Below, piece by piece: positions 43,069-53,918 of a stretch of 64,000 nt of DNA; the first letter of the stretch is position 1, and the number at the start of each line of letters is the position of its first letter. Made by a program: the position numbers and the translations under genes. The notes under the pieces are model-generated. The model was not told the origin of the DNA and made no database searches. It was given only the letters and a program-made list of their open reading frames with translations. Source of the stretch: Thiobaca trueperi (lineage in GTDB: Bacteria; Pseudomonadota; Gammaproteobacteria; Chromatiales; Chromatiaceae); assembly GCF_004342175.1 (NCBI RefSeq), contig NZ_SMAO01000001.1, forward strand, positions 1-64,000, in the 5' to 3' direction.

Positions 43069-43665
43069 ATGGCAACCCTGTCTCGTGACCGCTCCAATAC
43101 GATCGGTCTCTGCATCCTGCTGTTGCTCTCCATCCGCATGGCGCAGGCGGCGGACATTCCTGACGCCACCGATGCCTGCATCGCGGGAGTGGCGGAGACG
43201 ACCCCTTCGACCGAGTTCGTCGCCATCGGTGATGGTGGCGTGGTTCGCCATGAGCGCACCACACTGGAATGGCAACGCTGCACCCTGGGCCAGACCTGGA
43301 ATGGCAAAGAGAGTCTTTGCGACGGGCGCCCGACCCCTTATCCCTGGGACAAGACCAAAAAGCTCGTCGCTGGATTACAGGACGGCTGGCGTCTGCCCAC
43401 AGGCGATGAATTGCTGTCCATTGTCGAAAAGTGCCATGTCGGACCTGCGATCAACCCTCAGGTCTTTCCGAATACGCCGGGGGTCTTCTTCTGGTCGTCC
43501 TCGACCGACATCGGTGGAGTTGGTCGGGCCTGGAGCCTCAGTTTTTTCAGCGGCACGCCTTACCGGCCCGGCAAGACCCAGAACGGACGGATTCGTCTGG
43601 TACGTGGCGTCATGCAGACGAACGACCCCAATCAGGCGCCCGCTCCAAACCCGCCAAACCCCTGA
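43069..43665 (+). CDS. Exported DUF1566 (Lcl-type C-terminal domain) protein
   Basis: 198 residues. A signal peptide (about 1-30, ending RMAQAAD) precedes a DUF1566 domain: LEWQRCTLGQTWNGK, GWRLPTGDELLSIVEKC and FFWSSSTDIGG then RLVRG. This domain is typical of extracellular or surface adhesin-like proteins. It ends with a Pro/Asn-rich tail. ATG 43069 is chosen because GGAGGA at 43053-43058 is placed for it. The stop is followed by the largest copy of the dispersed repeat. Confidence 0.85.
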   Translation: MATLSRDRSNTIGLCILLLLSIRMAQAADIPDATDACIAGVAETTPSTEFVAIGDGGVVRHERTTLEWQRCTLGQTWNGKESLCDGRPTPYPWDKTKKLVAGLQDGWRLPTGDELLSIVEKCHVGPAINPQVFPNTPGVFFWSSSTDIGGVGRAWSLSFFSGTPYRPGKTQNGRIRLVRGVMQTNDPNQAPAPNPPNP

Positions 43666-43676
43666 TGTCGATCTCG

Positions 43677-43860
43677 TTAGGTGATTTTGTGAAAAATTCA
43701 TACCTGCTGCTCGCCTCAAATAGACAGGATTAACAGGATTTTTCAGGATGGGCAGGATTTTCAAATCATTGTTTTTAATACTTTTAATCTTGAATCATCC
43801 TGTTAATCCTGTCCATTGACGGTGTTTCGGCGGGTACGAACTTTCCCTGACATCACCTAA
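43677..43860. repeat. Dispersed palindromic repeat, copy 4 (most complete)
   Basis: A nested palindrome. Outer arms: TTAGGTGATTTTGTGAAAAA from 43677, and at 43831-43860 a sequence whose reverse complement reads TTAGGTGATGTCAGGGAAAG. Inner arms: GACAGGATTAACAGGATT at 43723-43740 against ATCCTGTTAATCCTGTC at 43797-43813. The centre holds TTTTTAA. The right outer arm supplies the TAG stop (43857-43859) of the convergent FixJ-like gene. Only this copy has both outer arms, in mirror orientation like the ends of a small mobile element. Confidence 0.92.
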
Positions 43861-44474
43861 AGCGGCGCGTCAGGCGCCGCCAACAGGGCCATCCGCACCA
43901 GTTCGGCCAGCGATTCGGCACGCATCTTCTCCATCACCCGCGCCCGATGGGCCTCCACCGTCTTGGCGCTCACGTTCAGGCTGGCGGCGATCTCTTTGTT
44001 GGATTTGCCGTCGGTGACCATTGCCATGACCTCGTGCTCGCGCGGGGTCAGTTCAGCCAGCCGCATGACGATCTCGGCCCGCGCGGCACGGCTGGCGCGG
44101 TGTTTCTGGTCGAATTCCAGGGCGTTGCGGATACTGCGCAGCAGGTCTTCGTCATGGAAGGGCTTTTCGATGAAATCCATCGCGCCCGCTTTCATCGCCT
44201 TGACCGCCATCGCCACATCGCCGTGACCGGTGATGAGAATGACCGGCAGGCGATAACCCTCGCGCGCCAGATAGGCCTGCAGTTCCAGCCCGCTCATGCC
44301 CGGCATGCGTACATCCAGCAGGAGACAGCCGGCGCGTCCGGGGTAATGGGCGGCGAGAAAGGCGTCGGCAGAGGCGTAGGTCTGAACCTGCATGCCGGTC
44401 GATTCGATCAGCCACTGGAGCGAGGTCCGCATGGCCTGGTCATCATCGACGACGAAAACGGTGGCATCAATCAT
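43857..44474 (-). CDS. FixJ/LuxR-type response regulator
   Basis: 205 residues. A receiver domain has acidic DDDQ near 10, the phosphoacceptor in LLLDVRMPG (Asp near 54), the Thr/Lys switch residues ITGHGD and EKPF, and a C-terminal LuxR helix-turn-helix (LTPREHEVMAMVTDGKSNKEIA, ASLNVSAKTVEAHRARVMEK). It should activate transcription when phosphorylated by the adjacent kinase. No clear ribosome site precedes its start; instead a heptamer repeat (44476-44507) fills the junction. Its TAG stop lies in the repeat arm. Confidence 0.93.
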   Translation of the reverse strand: MIDATVFVVDDDQAMRTSLQWLIESTGMQVQTYASADAFLAAHYPGRAGCLLLDVRMPGMSGLELQAYLAREGYRLPVILITGHGDVAMAVKAMKAGAMDFIEKPFHDEDLLRSIRNALEFDQKHRASRAARAEIVMRLAELTPREHEVMAMVTDGKSNKEIAASLNVSAKTVEAHRARVMEKMRAESLAELVRMALLAAPDAPL

Positions 44475-44475
44475 G

Positions 44476-44507
44476 AGTGGTCAGTGGTCAGTGGTCAGTG
44501 AGTGGAC
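44476..44507. repeat. Heptamer repeat at kinase-regulator junction
   Basis: Three perfect copies of AGTGGTC (44476-44496), a partial unit and a degenerate AGTGGAC (44501-44507). The array spans the last codons and stop of the sensor kinase and the gap up to the regulator's start codon at 44474. Changes of 7 bases would alter the kinase C-terminus and the spacing of the regulator's translation start. Confidence 0.9.
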
Positions 44508-47103
44508 AGCATGAGGCGTCTGGTGTTTCGTCTGGCTCGCCGACTTCTTCATTCGGGGCAGAGAGCGGCAGGGTCACATGGAAGCTGGAACCCTGCCCCA
44601 GGACGGATTCGGCCCAGATGCGACCCTCATGATTTTCAATGATCGTCTGGCTGATCGCCAGCCCCATCCCCATCCCGCCTTCTTTCGTGGTCACGAAGGC
44701 ATCGAACAGACTCAGGATACGCTCGGACGCGATTCCCGGCCCGCTGTCTTCCACCACCACGCGCGCCTCGCCATTGTCCGTCGTGGTGCGGATGCAGAGA
44801 TGCCGCTGATCCTCCGGTCGTTCCTCCAGCGCGTCCAGCGCATTGCCGGCGAGATTGAGCAGAACCTGCTCGATCTGCACCAGATCGACCCGCACCGGGA
44901 TGTCTTCCGGCGCCAGAGCCAGCTCGATCTGCACCCCGACCCGATTGGTCTCGAATTCGAGGAAGGAACAGACCTCGCGCACCAGATGATTGAGATCCGT
45001 CTGGGCACGCAGCGGTGGCTGTTTGCCGACCAGTGCGCGCAGTCGCCGGATGATCTCGCCAGCACGCTGGGCCTGGGCGGCGATCTGACGCATGGCGCCG
45101 ATCAATTCGTCCGTCTGACCCAGACCGCTTTGCAGACGCCGGCTGCAACCGTTGGCATAGTTGACGATGGCCGAGAGCGGCTGGTTGAGTTCGTGGGCCA
45201 TGCCGGTCGCGACCTCGCCCATGGTGCTGAGCCGGCAGACATGCACCAGTTCGGCCTGATGCTGGCGCGACTCCTGCTCGGCGCGGCGCACGGCGGTGAT
45301 GTCGCGGGCATAGATGTTGACATAGCCCAGATCACGGATCGGCGCGAACAGGAGCGAGTAGACCTGATCCGGCAGATCCAGTTCCTGTTCCAGCGGCTGG
45401 CCGGTCTCCAGCGCCCGTGCGACCTCGCTGCGCCAATCTTCCGGCAGACGGTCCCCCGCCTCGGCCTCCCAGGCGAGCAGGAGCGGGCGGCTGGCGTTGT
45501 TGGCGTAAACGATCAGTCCCTCAGCCGTCACGCGCAGGATCGGATTCGGGCTTTCGCTGGCAAACCGGGCCAGATTCTTGATTTCCTGCTCGGCCCGTTT
45601 GCGACTGCTGATGTTGTGGATATAGAGGGTATAGAAACGCTCGTCCTCCAGCTCGATCAGCACGATCGAGATCTCCACCGGGATCTCCGAACCATCCGGG
45701 CGCAGAGCCAGCAGCTCGCCCCGTCCCAGGGGCTCGCGATGCAGATGCTGCGAGCGGTCGAGCAGACGCTTGAAGGCGGCGCGGGTGACATCGGGCAGAA
45801 AATGTTCCGCGAAGACGGCGCCGAGCGCCTCCTGACGCTCCAGGCCAAACAGCCGTTCAGCCGCCGGATTGAACTCGATCACCCGACCGCCGTGATCCAG
45901 GGTCACGATGGCGTCCAGCGACGCCTCCATCATCGCCGCCTTGAGCGCCTCGCTCTCGCGCATCTCGGCCTGATGCTTGCGGCTCATTTCCTCGCGCGCG
46001 GTCAGCACCAGTTGAGTGAAATGCTGGATCCATTCCTCCAGCAGCAGCAGTTGGTTGCCGTCGCGATGAAATCCCGGCTCGGCGATCCCGAGCGCGCGCT
46101 GCGAGAACCGCGTCATGCGCTTGAGCACCTTGTTCAGCCGCGAGGACACCAGATAGATGACGGCAGTGAAGACGACGATAAACACGGCTGCCGCGATGAA
46201 GCGTTGACGGCGTTCGAAGATCCGCACATGACGCGACATTTTCTCCACGCTGGCATGGGGCACGAAGGTCGCAAACAGCAGATTGGAGTCGGACCCTTCG
46301 TATTCGGGCAGCGACTGCGAGGTGATGACATAGATCGCGTTCCAGTCGGCCAGCGATGAGCCAGGGGGCATGGTCCGCGAATCGATGCTGGCAAGGATGT
46401 GCTGATCGTCGCTATCAATGAGCGCCACGGCGGCGCGTCCGACATCGAGCCCGCGTTGCGAGGCGGCCAGAAAGGCGTCATTGACGGGCACCAGCACCAC
46501 CAGATAGCCCATGTTATAACCGCCGGCATCCTCGACTGCATCGCTGGTGAGGAGCGACAGCCGTTCGCCGAACCGCTCGATCACCGAGCGGACCTCGCGA
46601 CTGTCGAGAAACGACGCCGGCACCTGGGTTGCCAGCTCGGGCGGGACCGGATCCTCGCCCGCCTGAAAGATTTCGCGCACCCGACCCTGCGGATCGGTCA
46701 GCAGCACCTGACTCGGCGGCGTCAGCGCATCGCGATCAAAGAAATCCGGCAGCCAGTTGGGCCGGAAGTCTTTGTAAACGACCGGCGTCACCGCCTCGTC
46801 CTCCGACCAGAACAGCGGCTCCAGATATTCCGACAGACGCCGATGGTTGGCCAGCAGGCGGGTCGTCGCGGCATGGTTCGACAGATAGCGGTCGAACCGG
46901 ATCAGACTCTCGCGTGCGCGCAGATCGAGCCGGACCTGCAATTCCTGGCCGAAAATCTTATCGACCTGCTGACTCTGCACCTGATCGAGAATGCCCCAGA
47001 CCCCCAATCCTGCGACCAGGCCCACGATAATCGCGATCCAGGGCATGGGCACCCGTCGCAAAAGTCGGAACAGAAATGGTTTAATAGCGATCCGAACCCA
47101 CAT
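44488..47103 (-). CDS. Membrane sensor histidine kinase with two PAS domains
   Basis: 871 residues. A first membrane segment (about 20-40) and a second (about 304-322, RFIAAAVFIVVF...) flank a large periplasmic sensor region. Two PAS domains follow (about 385-500 and 505-620). The HisKA H-box is AHELNQPLSAIVNYANG near 634, and the ATPase has EQVLLNLAGNALDAL, VEDSGPGI and GMGMGLAIS. This is the FixL/DctB class, partnered with the FixJ-like regulator directly downstream. The signal is unknown; periplasmic small molecules are typical. The gene's end lies inside a heptamer repeat. Confidence 0.92.
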   Translation of the reverse strand: MWVRIAIKPFLFRLLRRVPMPWIAIIVGLVAGLGVWGILDQVQSQQVDKIFGQELQVRLDLRARESLIRFDRYLSNHAATTRLLANHRRLSEYLEPLFWSEDEAVTPVVYKDFRPNWLPDFFDRDALTPPSQVLLTDPQGRVREIFQAGEDPVPPELATQVPASFLDSREVRSVIERFGERLSLLTSDAVEDAGGYNMGYLVVLVPVNDAFLAASQRGLDVGRAAVALIDSDDQHILASIDSRTMPPGSSLADWNAIYVITSQSLPEYEGSDSNLLFATFVPHASVEKMSRHVRIFERRQRFIAAAVFIVVFTAVIYLVSSRLNKVLKRMTRFSQRALGIAEPGFHRDGNQLLLLEEWIQHFTQLVLTAREEMSRKHQAEMRESEALKAAMMEASLDAIVTLDHGGRVIEFNPAAERLFGLERQEALGAVFAEHFLPDVTRAAFKRLLDRSQHLHREPLGRGELLALRPDGSEIPVEISIVLIELEDERFYTLYIHNISSRKRAEQEIKNLARFASESPNPILRVTAEGLIVYANNASRPLLLAWEAEAGDRLPEDWRSEVARALETGQPLEQELDLPDQVYSLLFAPIRDLGYVNIYARDITAVRRAEQESRQHQAELVHVCRLSTMGEVATGMAHELNQPLSAIVNYANGCSRRLQSGLGQTDELIGAMRQIAAQAQRAGEIIRRLRALVGKQPPLRAQTDLNHLVREVCSFLEFETNRVGVQIELALAPEDIPVRVDLVQIEQVLLNLAGNALDALEERPEDQRHLCIRTTTDNGEARVVVEDSGPGIASERILSLFDAFVTTKEGGMGMGLAISQTIIENHEGRIWAESVLGQGSSFHVTLPLSAPNEEVGEPDETPDASCCPLTDH

Positions 47104-47143
47104 CGCGGCTTCCGTCCGAAGCTAACTCATCAACCGATCAAGA

Positions 47144-47605
47144 ATGGATACCATGGAATTCGACATCACCCAGACCAAAACCCCATCCATCCCGCGACGC
47201 CTCGGCGCCATGCTCTACGACACGGTGCTGTTGCTGGGCATTCTGCTGGTTGCCAACGCACTTTATTTCATCCCCTATCAGATCCTGATCGGCCACCCGA
47301 TCGAAGCCGGGCTGCCGCGCCTGTTGCAGCAGCTCTATCTGCTGGCGGTCATTGCCGCATTCTATGTTTACTTCTGGACCCACGGCGGTCAGACGCTCGG
47401 TATGCGCGCCTGGCGCTTGCGGGTCATCGACGAGGACGGCAAGGCGCTCGACACCGGCGCGGCGCTCACCCGTTTCGGCTGGTCCATTCCAAGCATTCTG
47501 GGCGCTGGAATGGGCCTCTGGTGGAGCCTGATCGACCGTGAAGGGCTTGCCTGGCATGACCGGAAATCCCGCAGCCGGCTGGTCATGCTGGAAAAATCGG
47601 CCTGA
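47144..47605 (+). CDS. RDD-domain membrane protein
   Basis: 153 residues with three membrane segments and the RDD hallmarks: SIPRRLGAMLYDTVLLL (R and D), a middle WRLRVIDEDG, and FTHGG-like QTLGMR. RDD proteins are small inner-membrane proteins, some linked to ion transport; this one is uncharacterised. It lies head-to-head with the kinase gene. Two in-frame ATG codons (47144, 47153) are both possible starts. Confidence 0.85.
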   Translation: MDTMEFDITQTKTPSIPRRLGAMLYDTVLLLGILLVANALYFIPYQILIGHPIEAGLPRLLQQLYLLAVIAAFYVYFWTHGGQTLGMRAWRLRVIDEDGKALDTGAALTRFGWSIPSILGAGMGLWWSLIDREGLAWHDRKSRSRLVMLEKSA

Positions 47606-47623
47606 TCGGCGTTCCAGCCTGGT

Positions 47624-47779
47624 GTCAGGCGATTTTCGGGAAACGCCATGCCCCTGGATCAGGGTTTTTGTTTAGACAGGATTAACAGGATTGACACGAT
47701 TCTTAAATCGCTGTTTTTAATCTTGTTCATCCTGTCGAAAAAGACCTGATGGGCCGGGAGTCAGGCGATTTCCCGGACC
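47624..47779. repeat. Dispersed palindromic repeat, copy 5 (RDD-ispA)
   Basis: Outer motif GTCAGGCGATTTTCGGGAAA at 47624-47643 is repeated in the same orientation, as GTCAGGCGATTTCCCGGACC, at 47760-47779. Between them lie GACAGGATTAACAGGATT-GACACGATT (47675-47701) and a degenerate right arm AATCTTGTT-CATCCTGTC (47719-47736). The direct rather than inverted outer copies set it apart from copy 4. Confidence 0.88.
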
Positions 47780-47795
47780 CCCCAATCAGCACAGG

Positions 47796-48689
47796 TCAGT
47801 TTTTCCGCCCCAGCAGGGCGCTGGCGATTCCCCGCAAAGGGTCGGCACCAGCCGGGAAGATCTCGATGGCGGTCAGGGCCTCGCTGATGAGGCTGGCCGC
47901 CATCTCCTTGGCCTCGGCCAGACCGACCAGGGAGGGGTAGGTGGCCTTGTCGAGTTCCTGATCGCGTCCGGCGGTCTTGCCGATCTGGCTGGTCTCGCCT
48001 TCCACATCCAGCACGTCATCCTGAATCTGGAACGCCAGGCCGATGCATTTGGCGTAGCGATCGAGCCGTTCGGCCTGCTCGGCATCAAGGGCGCCATGGG
48101 CGAGAATGCCCATCTGCACCGAGGCGCGGATGAGTGCGCCGGTCTTGTGGATATGGATATGTTCGAGCATGGCGACATCAAGCGGCGTCCCTTCGGCCTC
48201 CAGATCCAGCGCCTGACCGCCGACCATGCCGCGCGAGCCGCTGGCGCGGGCCAGCGCCTCCACCATCGCAATCCGGTTCTCCGCCGACAGTCCGGGGGCC
48301 TCCGCCAGCGCCTGAAAGGCGAGCGTTTGCAGCGCGTCACCGGCAAGGATGGCAGTGGCCTCGTCGAAGGCGCGGTGACAGGTGGGTCGTCCACGCCGCA
48401 GGTCGTCATCGTCCATCGCCGGCAGATCGTCGTGAATCAGCGAATAGGCGTGAATGAACTCGACGGCGCAGGCCGGGTAGTCGAGCAGCGCGGCATCGAC
48501 GCCCAGCGCCTCGCCGGTGGCATAGGTCAGCAGCGGGCGGATGCGCTTGCCGCCGCCTAGGACCGTGTAGCGCATGGACTCGTGCAGACGAAAGGGTTGC
48601 ACGGTGGCGCGCGGCAGAAGTTCGTGAAGTGCGGTTTCGATGCGCGCCTGACAGCGCGTACGGAAGGCGTCGAGGGTGTGATCAGTCAT
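47796..48689 (-). CDS. ispA: Farnesyl diphosphate synthase
   Basis: 297 residues, standard length. The first aspartate-rich motif lies in HDDLPAMDDDDLRRGRP near residues 90-100 and the second in FQIQDDVLDVEG near 230. It joins isopentenyl and dimethylallyl/geranyl diphosphate to farnesyl diphosphate, the precursor of undecaprenyl, quinone side chains and (in phototrophs) carotenoids and bacteriochlorophyll tails. It overlaps the xseB stop by four bases, the usual xseB-ispA arrangement. dxs, the common third member, is not adjacent. Confidence 0.95.
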   Translation of the reverse strand: MTDHTLDAFRTRCQARIETALHELLPRATVQPFRLHESMRYTVLGGGKRIRPLLTYATGEALGVDAALLDYPACAVEFIHAYSLIHDDLPAMDDDDLRRGRPTCHRAFDEATAILAGDALQTLAFQALAEAPGLSAENRIAMVEALARASGSRGMVGGQALDLEAEGTPLDVAMLEHIHIHKTGALIRASVQMGILAHGALDAEQAERLDRYAKCIGLAFQIQDDVLDVEGETSQIGKTAGRDQELDKATYPSLVGLAEAKEMAASLISEALTAIEIFPAGADPLRGIASALLGRKN

Positions 48690-48925
48690 TTGGTATCGAA
48701 AGGTTCGGGCTCGGCGTCGGGCCGGGCGTCGGTGAGAATACGCACCCGCTGCTCCGCCGTCTCCAGCGTCTGCTGGCAGATCCGGGTGAGGCCGATGCCG
48801 CGCTCAAAGGCCGCCAGCGCGTCTTCGAGGGGCATGTCGCCCTGTTCGAGGGCGGCGACGACCCCTTCCAGCTCGGCCAGACTTTGCTCGAAGGACGGCG
48901 GGGGCGGGTTGGCTGGTTTTTTCAT
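48686..48925 (-). CDS. xseB: Exodeoxyribonuclease VII small subunit
   Basis: 79 residues, helical, with the family core FEQSLAELEGVVAALEQGDMPLEDALAAFERGIGL. It binds the large subunit XseA to degrade single-stranded DNA. The start ATG at 48925 lies one base beyond a GACGCGGTTTAA repeat (read on this strand), so no normal Shine-Dalgarno is visible. It is coupled to ispA by a four-base overlap. Confidence 0.93.
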   Translation of the reverse strand: MKKPANPPPPSFEQSLAELEGVVAALEQGDMPLEDALAAFERGIGLTRICQQTLETAEQRVRILTDARPDAEPEPFDTK

Positions 48926-48926
48926 C

Positions 48927-51091
<2,165 letters not shown>

Positions 51092-51149
51092 CACTGTTAA
51101 ATCGTGTCCAGTACGTTTTTTAGATTGATTCGATGAGAGGAGAGATGAG

Positions 51150-53150
51150 ATGCGGCTCCAGAGGAAGGTCACACTTTATGTTGGCGGGGGCATGCTTTTA
51201 GCCGGTGCAGCGATTGGCATGACGACTGGCTATGCGGTCAAAAGCGCCATTTCCGACAATGCGATTAGCTATCTGAGCGGCGAGCTTGATCAGGCGGTGG
51301 CGTTAATCGATGCCTATCGTTTTCAGACCGAGCGACTGGTGGAGGAAAGTTTCAAGGTCTGGTCAATGATGACCGATGGTGAATGGAGTCTTTTGGAGCA
51401 AACGATGATCGAGACCGGTGGTCGTCCGCTGCCGACGCTGGAGTTTAATGGCGAACCCATCAATAATGATTTCGCCCTGCCGGATCGCTTTACGCAGCAG
51501 ATGGGTTCGGTCGCGACAGTTTTTGCTCGAATGGGGGATGATTTTTTCCGTGTCACCACATCGCTCAAAAAAGATGACGGGAGCCGTGCTGTTGGAACAA
51601 ATCTGGGTGAAAAGCATCCGGCCTACGCACACCTGATGAGAGGCGAATCCTATATCGGCCCCGCATTTCTGTTTGGGCGAAACTACATGACGAAATATCA
51701 CCCTATCCAGAATAATTCGGGTGAGATTATTGGTGTTTTGTTTATTGGTGTTGACTACACGGAAAGCCTGAAAGGTCTGAATCAGGTCTTGAAATCACGC
51801 CGAATCGGCGATAGAGGCTATATTTTTAGCGTCGATGTCAGTCAGTCCGTAAACCGGGGTAAGTTCATCCTGCATCCTTCTCTTGAGGGGGAAAACGCTT
51901 TTGAGCTAACCGATCAGCAGGGCGAGCATTTTCTTGAAAAGGCGGCGGATCATGAAAAAGGCGTGATCTATTACAATTTACAGGATGAAGCCAAAATTTC
52001 CCTGTTTAGACATTACGCCCCTTGGCATTTCCAACTACATTATTCTGTGTATGCCAGTGAGATCGAGGCGGCGTCTCTCGCCGTCGTCAAGCCGTTCATC
52101 GCGATGTTTTTAATTGCAATGGCGGCCGTGACCGGAAGCATACTGCTGCTGATCCACCGGCTGGTCCTGCGTCCGCTGGGCGGGGAGCCGGCGGACGCGG
52201 CGGCTCAGGCGGCATTTGTCGCGGCAGGGGATTTAACGCATCCGATCAGTGCTCCGCCCGGGACGCTGATGGGCTCGCTGGCGAACATGCAGGAAAAGCT
52301 GCGCGTCATTTTTCAGGAAATCATCGAGAGCAGTAGTGAAATTGCCGCACGCTCCGAATCGCTGGCGGTTGCGTCCAGGCAGGTTGGCGCTGCCGCTCAT
52401 GGCCAGGCCGAATCGACATCGGCGTCGGCGGCCAGTATCGAACAGCTCACCACATCGATTGACCAGGTCTCGCACATGGCGTCAGAGACCGAAGCCAATT
52501 CACAAAAAGTCGCGGACATGTCTGAGCAAGGTACGTCGCTGACGAAGGCGGCGTCGCAGGAAATCGGCGCGGTACGCGAAGCGGTGAGCCGTTCCACCGA
52601 TCAGATCCGCATTTTGCGTGATCGCTCCCAGGAGATTGGCGGCATCGCCGAGGTGATTCGAGGCATTGCCGAACAGACCAATCTGCTGGCTCTCAATGCC
52701 GCCATTGAGGCGGCGCGCGCTGGTGAGCAGGGTCGGGGGTTTGCCGTGGTTGCGGACGAGGTGAAGAAGCTGGCCGAACGCACCGGTACAGCCACCACAG
52801 ACATCGCCCGCATGATCGATACCATACAAAGCGAAACCGGCGAGGCGATGGACAACATGAATCAGGCCGACCCGCTGGTCGCAAAAGGCATGGCGATGGC
52901 TGCGGAAGCTGCACAGGTGCTGGAGGCGATCCACGCGCGCGCGCTGGATTCGCAGATCAAGGTGCGGGACGTTTCCAATGCAACGCGCGAACAGGCGGCG
53001 GCGGCGACCGAAATTGCCCGGCATGTCGAGAACATCGCCACGATGGCGGAGGAGACCAACGCCATCATGCAAAACAATGCCGAGGCGGCGATGGGGCTGG
53101 ATCGCATCGCGCGTATCCTGCGCGAGCATGTCTCGATCTTCAAGGTTTAG
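51150..53150 (+). CDS. Methyl-accepting chemotaxis protein with Cache-type sensor
   Basis: 666 residues. A membrane segment (7-29), a large periplasmic Cache-type sensor region (about 30-305; [26 protein letters not shown] is typical), a second membrane segment (about 312-335) and a signalling domain with the hairpin tip [21 protein letters not shown] near 505-525. It signals to CheA/CheW. The linker after the second membrane segment is only loosely HAMP-like. Base composition differs across the gene: 24 of 60 and 28 of 60 G+C in two sensor-region lines (51721, 51541), against 38 of 60 in a signalling-region line (52921). This hints that the sensor half came from elsewhere. Confidence 0.93.
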   Translation: MRLQRKVTLYVGGGMLLAGAAIGMTTGYAVKSAISDNAISYLSGELDQAVALIDAYRFQTERLVEESFKVWSMMTDGEWSLLEQTMIETGGRPLPTLEFNGEPINNDFALPDRFTQQMGSVATVFARMGDDFFRVTTSLKKDDGSRAVGTNLGEKHPAYAHLMRGESYIGPAFLFGRNYMTKYHPIQNNSGEIIGVLFIGVDYTESLKGLNQVLKSRRIGDRGYIFSVDVSQSVNRGKFILHPSLEGENAFELTDQQGEHFLEKAADHEKGVIYYNLQDEAKISLFRHYAPWHFQLHYSVYASEIEAASLAVVKPFIAMFLIAMAAVTGSILLLIHRLVLRPLGGEPADAAAQAAFVAAGDLTHPISAPPGTLMGSLANMQEKLRVIFQEIIESSSEIAARSESLAVASRQVGAAAHGQAESTSASAASIEQLTTSIDQVSHMASETEANSQKVADMSEQGTSLTKAASQEIGAVREAVSRSTDQIRILRDRSQEIGGIAEVIRGIAEQTNLLALNAAIEAARAGEQGRGFAVVADEVKKLAERTGTATTDIARMIDTIQSETGEAMDNMNQADPLVAKGMAMAAEAAQVLEAIHARALDSQIKVRDVSNATREQAAAATEIARHVENIATMAEETNAIMQNNAEAAMGLDRIARILREHVSIFKV

Positions 53151-53295
53151 GACGTGCCGCCGACAATGTTGTTGAGGCGTTTCCGGGAAACCGGACAGGG
53201 CGACTGATCGCTTGAGATTGAATGAGAGAAATGGGGTGGTCTGGGTGAGACTTCAGCAGGACGATCCCGGCAGGCGGGATCGTCCAGGGGAGCGA

Positions 53296-53667
53296 TCAGG
53301 CAGGGAGGTAGCGTGGCCCGACCGATGCGCTCAGGCTTGCATGACGTGCGGATGGCGAATCCTTCGGTACGACATTCAGCGCGTTGCTCATGATCAGCGG
53401 GATCCGGCGTTGAATGTCCGGATGGTCGCTCAGGACGACGACGATGGCACCGATCCGTTTGAGACGTTCATTGAGCATCCACAGCAGCGCCAGACCGGAA
53501 TCGAAAACCCGGTCGAGACCGGTCAGATCCATGATGCAGGTGCGCAGGCTGGCGGGAATGCTGGCAAAGACCTGACAGACGTCTTCGGACATGGTCAGAT
53601 CAAGATCGCCGTGGAACGACAGATCAAGTCTGTCTTCGCTTGGAATAAACGATGTACTCATCGGCAT
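53296..53667 (-). CDS. STAS-domain protein (anti-sigma factor antagonist-like)
   Basis: 123 residues. The STAS fold shows LDLSFHGDLDLTMSEDVCQ, then CIMDLTGLDRVFDSGLALLWMLNERLKR. The Ser in FDSG is at the site phosphorylated in SpoIIAA-like proteins. It may belong to a partner-switching pathway, but no kinase or phosphatase partner is adjacent. GGAGG at 53675-53679 is 7 bases before ATG 53667, which decides the start over longer frames. Confidence 0.85.
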   Translation of the reverse strand: MPMSTSFIPSEDRLDLSFHGDLDLTMSEDVCQVFASIPASLRTCIMDLTGLDRVFDSGLALLWMLNERLKRIGAIVVVLSDHPDIQRRIPLIMSNALNVVPKDSPSARHASLSASVGPRYLPA

Positions 53668-53918
53668 AAGGCATCCTCCGCATAACGTACCGCATGCCGA
53701 GCTGAATCGACTGCGGCTTGATTGTTGGTCTCGGAACTGCTTGGAACGGCCGATGGATTGGTCGCATGACGTGGATTGAACCGCGTGCATCGCACCAGAA
53801 CATGGCCACTCCTTTGAATCTCAACCAGTCTCGGAAGCTGAGATCAGGAGAGCCGAAGCCGTTAAAAGCAGATTCTTAATGGTTATGATGCGTTTGCAAA
53901 GTCCGTACAACTACTCAC

